DNA of 64,000 nt from CAXXOK01 sp964640955 (GCA_964640955.1 CAZXJI010000009.1:1-64000), one strand, 5' to 3'. Shown: positions 23,274 through 31,893, counted from the stretch's first letter. Numbers and translations: made by a program. The notes: generated from the sequence alone by a model not told the origin.

Positions 23274-23277
23274 CGGG

Positions 23278-23925
23278 TTACTCCTTTTCCCCCGCGTCGC
23301 TTTCCCACGGGGCGTACAGTTCTTCCTCCGAAAGGCGCGCCGCGCGGCCGTCGGTGACGCGGCTGAGCTCCGCCCATACCTTCTCCGCGTCCGTCCGGCG
23401 GCAAAGCAGCGAAAACTCGACCTCCGCACCGTACGCGGGCGCCTCCGCGCGCACGGGCAGGCTTTTGAGCGCGTGCTGCACCCGGTCCCATTGCGGATAG
23501 GCGATTTGCACCCGCCAGCGGACCGCCGGGGCCATTTCGCACACCCCGGCGGCGTTCAGCGCAAGCGCGCAGGTGTGGCTGTACGCGCGCGTCAGCCCGC
23601 CGGCACCCAAAAGGATGCCGCCGAAATACCGCGTGACCACCGCTGCGCAGTTCACCACGCCGCGCGCCCTGAGCACTTCCATCATCGGCAGGCCCGCCGT
23701 GCCGCCGGGTTCGCCGTCGTCGTTATAGCGCATGACGCCGGCGTTCTGCCCGATAATGTAGGCGTAGCAGTTGTGGCTGGCCGTCTTGTGCTCCCGCCGC
23801 ACGGAATCGAGAAAGGCCAGGGCGGCCTCCTCGGTTTCGACCGGCGCGGCGCGGCCGATGAAACGGCTTTTCTGAACGACGTATTCGTCCGCCGCGTCCG
23901 CAAGCAGGGTCTTGTACGCTTTCAT
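23278..23925 (-). CDS. yigZ: YigZ/IMPACT-family protein
   Basis: The 215-residue protein has the UPF0029 N-terminal domain with KSRFIGRAAPV, HNCYAYIIG and NDDGEPGGTAGLPMMEVL, then the GGILLGAGGLTRAY motif, and a smaller C-terminal domain. The family is related to eukaryotic IMPACT, which affects translation control. Its bacterial role is not settled. The start at 23925 follows GAAAGGAAAAG. It shares a divergent promoter region with ruvC. Confidence 0.9.
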   Translation of the reverse strand: MKAYKTLLADAADEYVVQKSRFIGRAAPVETEEAALAFLDSVRREHKTASHNCYAYIIGQNAGVMRYNDDGEPGGTAGLPMMEVLRARGVVNCAAVVTRYFGGILLGAGGLTRAYSHTCALALNAAGVCEMAPAVRWRVQIAYPQWDRVQHALKSLPVRAEAPAYGAEVEFSLLCRRTDAEKVWAELSRVTDGRAARLSEEELYAPWESDAGEKE

Positions 23926-23955
23926 CGCTTTTCCTTTCGCGTGATCTCGACCTTT

Positions 23956-23984
23956 ATTATACGCGTCCGGGGGCGGGTGCGCAA
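23956..23984 (-). promoter_or_regulatory. promoter of yigZ-sdaAB-sdaAA
   Basis: On the minus strand TTGCGC (23984-23979) and TATAAT (23961-23956) are 17 bases apart. Confidence 0.7.
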
Positions 23985-23989
23985 CGGAA

Positions 23990-24003
23990 TGAACATTTGT
24001 TCG
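23990..24003. promoter_or_regulatory. LexA (SOS) box before ruvC
   Basis: GAACATTTGTTC at 23991-24002 matches the Gram-positive LexA form GAAC-N4-GTTC. It lies 8 bases before the ruvC -35 box and 6 bases from the yigZ -35 box, so LexA could affect both. Confidence 0.8.
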
Positions 24004-24010
24004 CAAACAA

Positions 24011-24039
24011 TTGACAAACGCCGCCCCTCCCCTTATGAT
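24011..24039 (+). promoter_or_regulatory. promoter of the ruvCAB-queA operon
   Basis: TTGACA at 24011-24016 and TATGAT at 24034-24039 with a 17-base spacer. Confidence 0.88.
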
Positions 24040-24066
24040 AAAGGGTGTTTGCAAAGGAGGTTCCCC

Positions 24067-24561
24067 ATGATCGTTCTTGGCGTGGATCCGGGGCTGGCGA
24101 CCCTCGGCTGGGGCGTGATCGAAGCCGGGGGCGGGCGGCAAAGGCTGATCGACTACGGCTGCATCCTCACCACGCCGGAGCAGACCCTGCCGGATCGCCT
24201 CCTGTCCATCCAGACCGGCATGGGCGAGCTGCTCGGCCGCTTTCACCCCGACGCCGTCGCTTTTGAGGAGCTTTTTTTCGCCCGCAACGTGACCACCGCG
24301 CTCACCGTGGGCGCCGCCCGCGGCGTAAGCGTGGCCGTATGCGCGGCTTACACCGGCGAAATGTACGAATATACGCCCATGCAGGTCAAGCAGGCCGTAA
24401 CGGGCTACGGCAAGGCGGACAAGCGGCAGATACAGGAAATGGTCAAGCTGCTGTTGCACATGGAGGCCGTCGCCCGCCCGGACGACGCGGCCGACGCGCT
24501 GGCCGTGGCGCTCACCCATGCCGCCACCGGCGCGGCCTGCGCACAGTTCAGGATGAAATGA
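24067..24561 (+). CDS. ruvC: RuvC, Holliday junction resolvase
   Basis: The 164-residue protein starts MIVLGVDPGLATLGWGVIE, where the first catalytic aspartate is D7, and has the acidic residues in FEELFF and in RPDDAADALAVAL near the end. RuvC cuts Holliday junctions during recombinational repair. The start follows AAAGGAGG. It leads the operon ruvC-ruvA-ruvB-queA under a LexA box. The gene order C-A-B with queA is common in Clostridia. Confidence 0.96.
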   Translation: MIVLGVDPGLATLGWGVIEAGGGRQRLIDYGCILTTPEQTLPDRLLSIQTGMGELLGRFHPDAVAFEELFFARNVTTALTVGAARGVSVAVCAAYTGEMYEYTPMQVKQAVTGYGKADKRQIQEMVKLLLHMEAVARPDDAADALAVALTHAATGAACAQFRMK

Positions 24562-24571
24562 GGGATCGGAT

Positions 24572-25189
24572 TTGATCGCGCTGATCGAGGGCACGGTAGT
24601 GGAGAAGAGCGAGGGCGAGGCGGTGCTGCTCACCGGCGGCGTCGGCTTTCGCCTGCTGTGCAGCGCAAATACCCTGTCCGCCGTCCCGGCGGCCGGGCAG
24701 ACCTGCCGGCTCTACACGCACGTAAGCGTCAAGGAAGACGCCATCGACCTGTACGGCTTCATGACCCGCGAGGAGCGGGAGATGTTCAGAAACCTGATCT
24801 CCGTTACCGGCGTGGGGCCCAAATCCGCGCTGTTCGTGCTGGGAAGCCTGCCGCTGTCCGACCTGCGGCTGGCGATCCTGACCGGCGACGTAGGCATGCT
24901 CAGCCGCGCGCCCGGCGTGGGTAAGAAAACGGCCCAGCGCATCGCGCTGGAGCTGAAGGACAAGGTCACCAAAGCCGCGCTGGCCGGCGGCGCGGCCGCG
25001 GAGGAGTTCGCCTTTACGGACGACGAAGCCCCCGCCGCCGACGCGCTGGGCGAAGCCATGCAGGCCCTGAAGGCCCTCGGTTACTCGCCGCAGGAAGCCT
25101 CCCGCGCGCTCAAGGGCGTCAGGGGCCAGGCCGAAACCGCGGACGAGATGATCCGCCTGGCGCTGCGCAACATGGCGCAGCAGGTGTAA
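24572..25189 (+). CDS. ruvA: RuvA, Holliday junction-binding subunit
   Basis: The 205-residue protein has the three RuvA domains: an OB fold (about 1-62), tandem helix-hairpin-helix motifs (ISVTGVGPKSALFVL and LSRAPGVGKKTAQRIALELKD, about 77-120) and a C-terminal three-helix domain (about 155-203) that contacts RuvB. The start is TTG at 24572. It lies 10 bases after ruvC. Confidence 0.96.
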   Translation: MIALIEGTVVEKSEGEAVLLTGGVGFRLLCSANTLSAVPAAGQTCRLYTHVSVKEDAIDLYGFMTREEREMFRNLISVTGVGPKSALFVLGSLPLSDLRLAILTGDVGMLSRAPGVGKKTAQRIALELKDKVTKAALAGGAAAEEFAFTDDEAPAADALGEAMQALKALGYSPQEASRALKGVRGQAETADEMIRLALRNMAQQV

Positions 25190-25223
25190 CCGTCTTTCCC
25201 ATTCAACGTAAAGGAGTGCCTTC

Positions 25224-26264
25224 ATGCCCAACGACGAACGTCTGATCACCACCGGTTTCCGCGAGGGCGACGACGAGCAGGAAACGTCCCTGCGCCCTAA
25301 AACCCTCGCCGATTACGTGGGACAGGAGCCGATCAAGCAGAACCTGCGCATCTCCATACAGGCCGCGCTCAAGCGCCGGGAATCGCTGGACCATCTGCTT
25401 TTGTACGGCCCGCCGGGGCTGGGCAAAACGACGCTGGCGGGCATCATCGCCGCGGAAATGGGGCAGAACATCCGCATCACCAGCGGCCCGGCCATCGACC
25501 GGCCCGGCGACCTGGCCAGCATCCTGACCAACCTGAGCGACGGCGACGTGCTCTTCATCGACGAAATCCACCGCCTCAGCCGTTCCGTGGAAGAGGTGCT
25601 TTACCCCGCCATGGAGGATTACGCGCTGGACATCATGATCGGCAAAGGGCCCACGGCGCGCAGCATCCGGCTCGACCTGCCGCGCTTCACGCTGGTGGGC
25701 GCCACGACGCGCGCGGGGCTTTTATCCGCGCCGCTTCGCGACCGCTTCGGGCTTCTGTTCCGGCTGGAGATGTACACCTGCGAGGAACTGGCGGCCATCC
25801 TGCGGCGCAACGTGGGCATTCTGAAGGTCGACGCGGACGAGTCGGGCATTCTGGAGATCGCCGGGCGCAGCCGCGGCACGCCCCGCATCGCCAACCGGAT
25901 GCTAAGGCGCGTGCGGGACTACGCGCAGATACGCGCCGACGGTTGCATCACCTGCGAGACCGCCCGACAGGCGCTGGATATGCTGGACGTGGATCAGCTG
26001 GGGCTGGATCGGGTGGATCGCACGATGCTTTCGACCATGATGGACAAGTTCGCCGGCGGACCGGTGGGGCTGGAAACGCTCAGCGCCATGACCGGCGAGG
26101 ACGCGACCACCATCGAGGACGTGTACGAGCCTTACCTGATGCAGCTGGGCTTCCTCATGCGCACGCCGCGCGGGCGCGTGGTGACCCCTGCCGCCTACGC
26201 GCACATGGGCCGTAAGCCCCTCGCCCCGCCCGACGCGGACGGAGACGAACAGCTGAAATTCTGA
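25224..26264 (+). CDS. ruvB: RuvB, branch-migration ATPase
   Basis: The 346-residue AAA+ protein starts RITTGFREGDDEQETSLRPKTLADYVGQ-like, with Walker A GPPGLGKTT (about 58-66), Walker B FIDEIHRLS (about 108-116), sensor motif GATTRAGLLS and a C-terminal winged helix (YLMQLGFLMRTPRGRVVTPAA). It forms the hexameric motor that drives branch migration on RuvA-bound junctions. AAGGAG precedes the start. Confidence 0.97.
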   Translation: MPNDERLITTGFREGDDEQETSLRPKTLADYVGQEPIKQNLRISIQAALKRRESLDHLLLYGPPGLGKTTLAGIIAAEMGQNIRITSGPAIDRPGDLASILTNLSDGDVLFIDEIHRLSRSVEEVLYPAMEDYALDIMIGKGPTARSIRLDLPRFTLVGATTRAGLLSAPLRDRFGLLFRLEMYTCEELAAILRRNVGILKVDADESGILEIAGRSRGTPRIANRMLRRVRDYAQIRADGCITCETARQALDMLDVDQLGLDRVDRTMLSTMMDKFAGGPVGLETLSAMTGEDATTIEDVYEPYLMQLGFLMRTPRGRVVTPAAYAHMGRKPLAPPDADGDEQLKF

Positions 26265-26280
26265 CGGGAGCGCAACCTTT

Positions 26281-27306
26281 TTGAAAACAAGTGATTTTTC
26301 TTACGTTTTGCCGGAAGAACTCATCGCCCAGACCCCGGTGATGCCCCGCGACCACAGCCGCATGCTGGTGTACGACCGCGCGGACGGGAGTGTTAAGCAC
26401 CTGCACTTCTACGACCTGCCCCAATTTCTGACTCCCGGGGACGCCTTGGTGCTCAACGAGACCAAGGTGATTCCCGCGCGCCTGTTGGGCGAAAAGGAAA
26501 AGACCGGCGTGCCGGTGGAGATTCTCCTGCTCAAGCGGGAATCCGCGGACGTATGGGAGACGCTCGTCCGGCCGGGGCGCAGGCTGCTCCCCGGCGCGAC
26601 GTGCGTGTTCGGCGAGGGGCTTCTGCGCGCGGAAATCCTCTCCACGCTGGACACCGGCGGCCGCCGCGTGCGGTTCCGTTATCAGGGCGTTTTCGAGGAG
26701 CTGCTGGACAGGCTCGGGGAAATGCCCCTGCCCCCCTACATTCACGAGCATCTGGTCGACCAGACCCGCTACCAGACCGTGTACGCGAAGGAGGAAGGCA
26801 GCGCCGCTGCGCCCACGGCCGGGCTGCATTTTACGCCGGAGCTGCTCGGCCGCGTCCGGGACATGGGCGTGAATATCGTGCCGATCGTGCTGCACGTGGG
26901 GTTGGGCACCTTCCGCCCCGTGAAGGCGGAAAACGTCGAGGATCACGTGATGCACGTGGAGCGCTACGAGGTGCCGCCCGAGGCGGCGGCGGCGATCAAC
27001 GCCGCGCGCGCGGGCGGGCACCGCTGCGTGTGCGTGGGCACCACCAGCGTCCGAACGCTGGAGACGGTGGCGGACGAAGGCGGCGCGATCCGCGCGGGCA
27101 GCGGGGACACGGGCATCTTCATCACCCCCGGGTACCGCTACAGGGCGGTGGATACGCTGATCACCAACTTCCACCTGCCGGAGAGCACGCTGCTCATGCT
27201 GGTGTCGGCCTTCATGGGCCGGGAAGAAGCGCTGCGCGTTTATCAGATCGCCGTCCGGGAAAAGTACCGGTTCTTCTCCTTCGGGGACTGTATGCTGATA
27301 CTGTGA
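26281..27306 (+). CDS. queA: QueA, tRNA S-adenosylmethionine ribosyltransferase-isomerase
   Basis: The 341-residue protein starts with the conserved MKTSDFSYVLPEELIAQTP and contains the QueA motifs RDHSRMLVYDR, NETKVIPARLLG, AAPTAGLHFT and TNFHLPESTLLMLVSAF. It transfers and rearranges the ribose of SAM onto 7-aminomethyl-7-deazaguanine to give epoxyqueuosine in tRNA. The TTG start at 26281 is chosen because the conserved N-terminus begins there. Sixteen bases after ruvB, it is the last gene of the operon. Confidence 0.96.
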   Translation: MKTSDFSYVLPEELIAQTPVMPRDHSRMLVYDRADGSVKHLHFYDLPQFLTPGDALVLNETKVIPARLLGEKEKTGVPVEILLLKRESADVWETLVRPGRRLLPGATCVFGEGLLRAEILSTLDTGGRRVRFRYQGVFEELLDRLGEMPLPPYIHEHLVDQTRYQTVYAKEEGSAAAPTAGLHFTPELLGRVRDMGVNIVPIVLHVGLGTFRPVKAENVEDHVMHVERYEVPPEAAAAINAARAGGHRCVCVGTTSVRTLETVADEGGAIRAGSGDTGIFITPGYRYRAVDTLITNFHLPESTLLMLVSAFMGREEALRVYQIAVREKYRFFSFGDCMLIL

Positions 27307-27363
27307 TCCGTGTAATGCCTTTTTCTCGGGGATCGCGGAGCACCCTGACCACAGGATGAGACC

Positions 27364-27391
27364 GGGGGAGCAATCATACGATTGCTCCCCC
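27364..27391. repeat. hairpin between queA and the trmO-like gene
   Basis: A perfect 12-base stem (27364-27375 with 27380-27391) has loop ATAC. A T run follows only after 12 bases on the plus strand, so termination is plausible but atypical. Confidence 0.5.
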
Positions 27392-27406
27392 ATTGTTGCC
27401 CCTTTT

Positions 27407-27880
27407 TCAGAAGTTGAATTCCTCCTCCCAGGCGAACGCCCCGGAGGTTTCCACGCTTTGCGGCCAGTGCGCGCACCACCCCGGCACGCCCGGCTCTTCC
27501 ACGCGATCCAGGCTGGGCGTGTAGGGCTTGATGTCCAGCAGAGGGCTGCCGTCGTTCGCGTCGATGTAGCCAAGCCCCACGATGCCGTTTTCATGGTCGA
27601 TATAGGTAACCCCCGCGCAGGAAAGCGCAATGGGGTTGGGTCTGCTCGGGCTGCGCGTGGCGAATACGCCGAGGCGCTCAGGCCCGTGCACGTAAGGCTT
27701 GCTCTCGCTGCGTTTCGCCCGTTCCTGCGCATGATCGCAGCCGTCGAACCACCATAGCACCTGAATGTGTTCGAAGCCGTCCAGCCCCTCCAGGGCCTCC
27801 GCATAGTCACGGTCGAGCATCAGGCGGGCTTGCCCGTCTTTGTTGCTGATTTTCCCAATCGTCTGCAAGCGGAACTCCAT
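27407..27880 (-). CDS. trmO: TrmO/TsaA-family tRNA methyltransferase
   Basis: The 157-residue protein has the TsaA-like beta-barrel motifs: QTIGKISNKDG, DGFEHIQVLWWF, GVFATRSPSRPNPIALS and the substrate-site segment GSPLLDIKPYTPSLD. TrmO methylates N6 of threonylcarbamoyladenosine at tRNA position 37 using SAM. This is a short member without the C-terminal extension of the enterobacterial enzyme, so the substrate could differ. The ATG at 27880 has the better spacing from AAAGGAG; another ATG lies two codons earlier. Confidence 0.8.
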   Translation of the reverse strand: MEFRLQTIGKISNKDGQARLMLDRDYAEALEGLDGFEHIQVLWWFDGCDHAQERAKRSESKPYVHGPERLGVFATRSPSRPNPIALSCAGVTYIDHENGIVGLGYIDANDGSPLLDIKPYTPSLDRVEEPGVPGWCAHWPQSVETSGAFAWEEEFNF

Positions 27881-27927
27881 ATTCATTTCTCCTTTTGAAA
27901 TCAGGATTGATCAGCGCCGACAGCCTT

Positions 27928-27955
27928 ATTGTAGCAGGTGTTTCGCATACTACAA
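27928..27955 (-). promoter_or_regulatory. promoter of the trmO-like gene
   Basis: On the minus strand TTGTAG (27955-27950) and TACAAT (27933-27928) with a 16-base spacer. Confidence 0.45.
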
Positions 27956-27995
27956 GCCCTTTTTTCAAAATACCGGAAAGCCGTTGCGGCACGTT

Positions 27996-28034
27996 AAAAA
28001 GCGGGGTCCGCACCGTAAGGTGCGGGGCCCCGCC
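27996..28034 (-). terminator. terminator of plsY
   Basis: On the minus strand a GC-rich stem (GCGGGGCCCCGCACC with GGTGCGGACCCCGC, one bulge) and loop TTAC is followed by five T. Confidence 0.85.
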
Positions 28035-28053
28035 ACACGCATTAAAAGCGACG

Positions 28054-28713
28054 TTACTTCGTCTCTTCCTTTTTTTCCGCGTCCGCGTCCGGCTTCACCT
28101 TCTGGCCGATCTTGCTCTCGGTGCCGTCGATCAGTCTTTTGATGTTACCGCGATGGCGCACCACCACCAGCGCGAACAGCGCCGCGGTGAACGCGTACAC
28201 GGCCCATTGTCCGACGTGCGTGACCATCATCAGCACCATGTAGCAAAACAGCATCGTCATGCTGCCCAGGCTGATGAAGCGCGTCAGCGCGATGACGCCC
28301 ACGCAAATGGCGATCGCCACGATCCCCCACAGAGGATTCACGAAGAAGATCACCGCGGCGGAGCAGGCCACGCCCTTGCCGCCCTTGAAATTGAAAAACA
28401 CGGGCCAGTTGTGCCCCAGCACCGCGCACAGGCCCCCCAGCATCATGCCGAAACCCTCGATGCCGAAGGTGGCCGCGGGCAAAAGCAGGCTGCCCAGCCA
28501 GCAGGCGAGCGTCGCCTTGAGGAAGTCCCCCAGGAAGGTGATCAGCCCCTTTTTGAGGCCGAGCACGCGCAGGACATTGCTGGCGCCCGTGTTGTGGCTT
28601 CCCACCGTACGGATGTTGACGCCCGCGCGATTGCTGACCAGGATGCCCGTGGAAACGCACCCCAGCAAGTATCCGGCCGCGGCGACAGCGACCGTGAGAA
28701 GGATGTCACGCAT
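28054..28713 (-). CDS. plsY: PlsY, acyl-phosphate glycerol-3-phosphate acyltransferase
   Basis: The 219-residue membrane protein has the three PlsY motifs: GSHNTGASNVLR (about 38-49), GHNWPVFFNFKGGKGVA (about 99-115, phosphate-binding glycines) and the third near GSMTMLF. Five to six membrane segments are evident. It makes lysophosphatidate from acyl phosphate in the first step of phospholipid synthesis, with PlsX as partner elsewhere. The tail is charged and lysine-rich. It has its own promoter and terminator. Confidence 0.95.
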   Translation of the reverse strand: MRDILLTVAVAAAGYLLGCVSTGILVSNRAGVNIRTVGSHNTGASNVLRVLGLKKGLITFLGDFLKATLACWLGSLLLPAATFGIEGFGMMLGGLCAVLGHNWPVFFNFKGGKGVACSAAVIFFVNPLWGIVAIAICVGVIALTRFISLGSMTMLFCYMVLMMVTHVGQWAVYAFTAALFALVVVRHRGNIKRLIDGTESKIGQKVKPDADAEKKEETK

Positions 28714-28751
28714 AGCATTCTCCTTTGGCGTTTCGGTATTGTGGATACCTT

Positions 28752-28780
28752 ATTATATCATCCGCCGTCTTTTCCGTAAA
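28752..28780 (-). promoter_or_regulatory. plsY promoter
   Basis: On the minus strand TTTACG (28780-28775) and TATAAT (28757-28752) are 17 bases apart. Confidence 0.6.
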
Positions 28781-28825
28781 GCGCGGCGGGCGTTCCGCCG
28801 CGTCGTCGGTATGAGGCGCGTGCAC

Positions 28826-30106
28826 CTATTCCTGCTCCACGCGGATGATGCTCATCAGCGTGGCGATCCTGCAAAGCGCCGCGATCGACCGCTGCATCGA
28901 TTTTTCGCCCGCCACGTGGGTGATCACCACCAGCGTCACGCGCCCGTCCCGCTGCTCGCCCTTCTGCGTCACCGCCGCGATGCTTACGCCCTCGTCGGCG
29001 AAGCACTGGGCGATGCGGCTAAGCACGCCCGGCTCGTCCGGGGCGAGCATGCGGATGTAGAAGGGGCATTGCCAGTCGGTGTTGCTGCGCAGGGCCACCT
29101 TGGGGTTCACTTCGTTGACGAAGGTCGGGTACTGGTGCTGACAGGCGGTGGCCGCCCGTTCCAGATCGCTGACGATCGCGCTGGCCGTGGGCATGTCGCC
29201 CGCGCCGCGCCCCAGGAACATCATTTCCTTGCAGGCGTGCCCGTGCAGGTATACGGCGTTGAACGAGCCGGATACGTTGGCCAGGGGATGGTCGCTCTGG
29301 ATGAAGGTCGGGTGCACGCGCGTCTCCACCGCCATCCCGTTGCGCTTGGCGATGGCCAGCAGCTTGAGGGTATAGCCCAGCTCCTGCCCGCAGCGGATGT
29401 CCTCGGCGCTGATATGCGTGATGCCCTCCACATACACGTCCTCGAAGGGCACGCGGCCGTGGAAGGCGAGCGAGGCGAGGATGCTCAGCTTGTAGGCCGC
29501 GTCCAGCCCCTCCACGTCGGCGGCGGGGTCGGGCTCGGCCAGGCCCAGCCGCTGGGCATCCTTCAGGACGGTCTCGTACTCCTCGTTGTTCTTGCTCATG
29601 CGGGTGAGGATATAGTTGGTGGTGCCGTTGACGATGCCGTAGATTTTATCGATCCGGTTGGCCTGCAGGCTTTCCTCCAGCGAATGGATAATGGGGATGG
29701 CCCCGCAGACCGCCGCCTCGTAATAGAGCCCCGCGCCGCTGTTTTTGCCCGCCTTCTGCAATTCATGCCAGTGCAGGGCGAAGGCGACCTTGTTGGCCGT
29801 CACCACGGTCTTGCCGGCGTTCAGCGCGCGCAGCATCAGCGAATAGGCCGGTTCTTCGCCGCCCAGGAACTCCACCACCATCTGGATTTCCGGGTCGTTG
29901 AGGATATCGTCCGGGTTCGTCGTCAGCACGCCCGCGGGGAATTGGATGTCGCGCTTCTTGGTGAGGCTTCTCACCAGCACCTTCTTCACGTTGAAGCGCA
30001 GGCCCGCCCTGTGCTCGATATCCGGCGCGAAACCTTCCAGCAGCCGCCACACGCCGCTGCCCACGTTGCCGCAGCCCAGAAAACCGATCGTGATGTCTTT
30101 TGTCAT
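28826..30106 (-). CDS. hom: homoserine dehydrogenase with ACT domain
   Basis: The 426-residue protein has an N-terminal NAD(P)-binding fold with IGFLGCGNVGSGV (about 7-19), the catalytic segment with VNGTTNYIL and GLAEPDPAADVEGLDAAYKL, and a C-terminal ACT domain (about 345-420). It reduces aspartate semialdehyde to homoserine for threonine and methionine. The ACT domain suggests feedback control by threonine. The start at 30106 follows AGGAAGG. It is last in the panT-like, coaX, hom group, with 19 bases to coaX. Confidence 0.95.
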   Translation of the reverse strand: MTKDITIGFLGCGNVGSGVWRLLEGFAPDIEHRAGLRFNVKKVLVRSLTKKRDIQFPAGVLTTNPDDILNDPEIQMVVEFLGGEEPAYSLMLRALNAGKTVVTANKVAFALHWHELQKAGKNSGAGLYYEAAVCGAIPIIHSLEESLQANRIDKIYGIVNGTTNYILTRMSKNNEEYETVLKDAQRLGLAEPDPAADVEGLDAAYKLSILASLAFHGRVPFEDVYVEGITHISAEDIRCGQELGYTLKLLAIAKRNGMAVETRVHPTFIQSDHPLANVSGSFNAVYLHGHACKEMMFLGRGAGDMPTASAIVSDLERAATACQHQYPTFVNEVNPKVALRSNTDWQCPFYIRMLAPDEPGVLSRIAQCFADEGVSIAAVTQKGEQRDGRVTLVVITHVAGEKSMQRSIAALCRIATLMSIIRVEQE

Positions 30107-30125
30107 GGTCGTACCTTCCTTTCGC

Positions 30126-30893
30126 TCAGCGGTTGCGATCATACAATATGCGCAGGCCCTTGAGGGTCAAAAGCCCGTCCAGCTTGTCGATAAACTTGTC
30201 GTCCTGCGCCACCAGCACCGCCATGCCGCCGGTCGCCACCACGAACGCGTCCGGGGCTTTCAGCTCGGCGCGCATGCGCTTGACCAGATAATCCACCTGG
30301 CCGATGTAGCCGTAGATGAGCCCGGACTGGAGGTTGGTGACGGTCGTGCGGCCGATGACGGTATCGGGCTTGATCAGTTCGAAGCGCGGCAGCTTGGACG
30401 TACGCCCCACCAGCGCCTCGCTGGCCAGCTTGATGCCCGGGCAGATGCAGCCGCCCAGAAAGTTGCCCTTCGCGTCCAGCGCACCGAACGTCGTGGCGGT
30501 GCCGAAGTCGATGAAGATGCAGGGTCCGCCGTATTCGTCGTAGGCGGCCACGGCGTTGGCGATGCGGTCGCTGCCCAGCTCGCGGGGATTTTCGTATTTC
30601 AGGTTGATGCCGGTCTTGATCCCCGGCTCCACCATCATGGGCGTACGTTTGAAATAGTTCTTGCACATGTGCTCCAGGGTAAAATTGATGGTCGGCACGA
30701 CGCTGGAGATCGCTACGCCCTCCACGTCGCCCATCTTCATGCCCTCGTGCGCGAACAGGCTGGACAGCAGGATGCCGTACTCATCGGAAGTATAGGTTTT
30801 ACTGGTGGAAACGCGCCAGTACTTGACCATTTCGCTTCCGTTGAACAGCGCCGTTTTGATGTTGGTGTTTCCCACGTCCATGGTGAAGATCAT
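30126..30893 (-). CDS. coaX: CoaX, type III pantothenate kinase
   Basis: The 255-residue protein has the ASKHA-fold motifs of CoaX: DVGNTNIKTALF at 6-17 for phosphate binding, LGSDRIANAVAAY, and the FIDFGTATTFGALD segment. It phosphorylates pantothenate, the first step of coenzyme A synthesis, and is not feedback-inhibited by CoA. The ECF S-component gene 72 bases upstream probably imports pantothenate, so uptake and activation are linked. Confidence 0.95.
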   Translation of the reverse strand: MIFTMDVGNTNIKTALFNGSEMVKYWRVSTSKTYTSDEYGILLSSLFAHEGMKMGDVEGVAISSVVPTINFTLEHMCKNYFKRTPMMVEPGIKTGINLKYENPRELGSDRIANAVAAYDEYGGPCIFIDFGTATTFGALDAKGNFLGGCICPGIKLASEALVGRTSKLPRFELIKPDTVIGRTTVTNLQSGLIYGYIGQVDYLVKRMRAELKAPDAFVVATGGMAVLVAQDDKFIDKLDGLLTLKGLRILYDRNR

Positions 30894-30965
30894 AACGGTT
30901 TCTCCTTACTGCGCATTCGTTCCGCTCCGCGAACAGGCGGATGGGCGGCTGTCGCCGCGTCCGGT

Positions 30966-31739
30966 TCAGGGCTCGGCCGCAGCGTCCGGGGTGGTTTGCG
31001 TCGCTTCGGATACGCCCGCTTCCGCCTGAACCGCGTCCGCGGAGTCCGTCGCGTTGATGGCTCCGCCCGGCTTGCGGCCCCGTTTGCCGCGGCGGTTAAC
31101 AGCGTCCACCGCCACCTTGACCATCGGCACCACCACCGCGGCGACCGCCGCTTCGGCCAGGCCGTTGGGTACGCCGACCGCCGCCACCAGCCACGCCCCC
31201 GCGTTGTTCAGGTACGTCGCCTCGGCGCTGCCGCCCGAGATGAGGTTGTTGACGATCACGGTCAGGTCGTTGCCGTAGAGAATCATAATCATGCCCAGGC
31301 ACAGCACCGTGTTGGTCAGCGCCCCCACGGCCGCCGCGACGCCCGCGCCCACCTTGTCGGCGGCGCCTTTGCGTCGAATCAGCTTATTCCACAGGAGATA
31401 GGCGCCCCACGCCGTCAGCGGGATGATCATGCGGGGAAGCACGCTGACCAGGGGATTGCGGAAGAACAGCGTAAGCCCCACCACGCCGGAGCCCCATGCG
31501 CGGATCAGGCTGCACAGGCCGAACACCAGTCCTACGGGAACCCCGACCCACGGCCCCTCGATGAGCACCGCCAGGATCACGGGCAGATGCACCAGCGTTA
31601 CCGCCGGAAGCGGCGGGGGCAGCTGAATCATGCCCACGGGCGTAAAGGCGAGCAGTGCGGTGATGGCTGCGAGCATGGCGGTGACCACCATGCGTCGCAC
31701 GGTACGGGACGACTTTCCGGGTACGGTTTTTGCCTTCAT
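30966..31739 (-). CDS. ECF transporter S-component, probably pantothenate-specific (PanT-like)
   Basis: The 257-residue protein has about six membrane segments (about 15-195) typical of ECF S-components, with PAVTLVHLPVILAVLIEGPWVGVPVGLVFGLCSLI, and a long polar, probably disordered C-terminal tail. S-components bind a vitamin and share the energizing module. Pantothenate is inferred because coaX is the next gene; folate or another vitamin cannot be excluded. The 5' leader of about 118 bases is structured and may carry regulation. Confidence 0.78.
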   Translation of the reverse strand: MKAKTVPGKSSRTVRRMVVTAMLAAITALLAFTPVGMIQLPPPLPAVTLVHLPVILAVLIEGPWVGVPVGLVFGLCSLIRAWGSGVVGLTLFFRNPLVSVLPRMIIPLTAWGAYLLWNKLIRRKGAADKVGAGVAAAVGALTNTVLCLGMIMILYGNDLTVIVNNLISGGSAEATYLNNAGAWLVAAVGVPNGLAEAAVAAVVVPMVKVAVDAVNRRGKRGRKPGGAINATDSADAVQAEAGVSEATQTTPDAAAEP

Positions 31740-31783
31740 TTGATTTTCCTCCGTTCGAGTTCGCTTTGGATACCCGACGACAT

Positions 31784-31860
31784 GCCGAAACCTTTCGGCG
31801 GAACAGCTTTACCGGGCCTTGATCTGCGTCCGATCGCAAGCGTATCGGCGCGGTCCGGTA
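31784..31860 (-). promoter_or_regulatory. structured leader before the PanT-like gene
   Basis: On the minus strand TACCGG (31860-31855) can pair with CCGGTA (31815-31810), enclosing the hairpin CCGATACGC-TT-GCGATCGG (31848-31830). A second hairpin, GCCGAAAGGTTTCGGC (31799-31784), follows. I cannot match it to a known riboswitch class. No terminator is clear; control could be at translation. Confidence 0.4.
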
Positions 31861-31864
31861 CCTT

Positions 31865-31893
31865 ATTATAGCCGCAACGCGGCTAAATGTAAA
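31865..31893 (-). promoter_or_regulatory. promoter of the PanT-like/coaX/hom group
   Basis: On the minus strand TTTACA (31893-31888) and TATAAT (31870-31865) are 17 bases apart. Confidence 0.8.

Noticed and set aside
31740..31860. Leader of the PanT-like gene as a known riboswitch (THF, preQ1, FMN, cobalamin)
   Set aside because: The hallmark sequences of these classes are not present; it is kept only as an unassigned structured leader.
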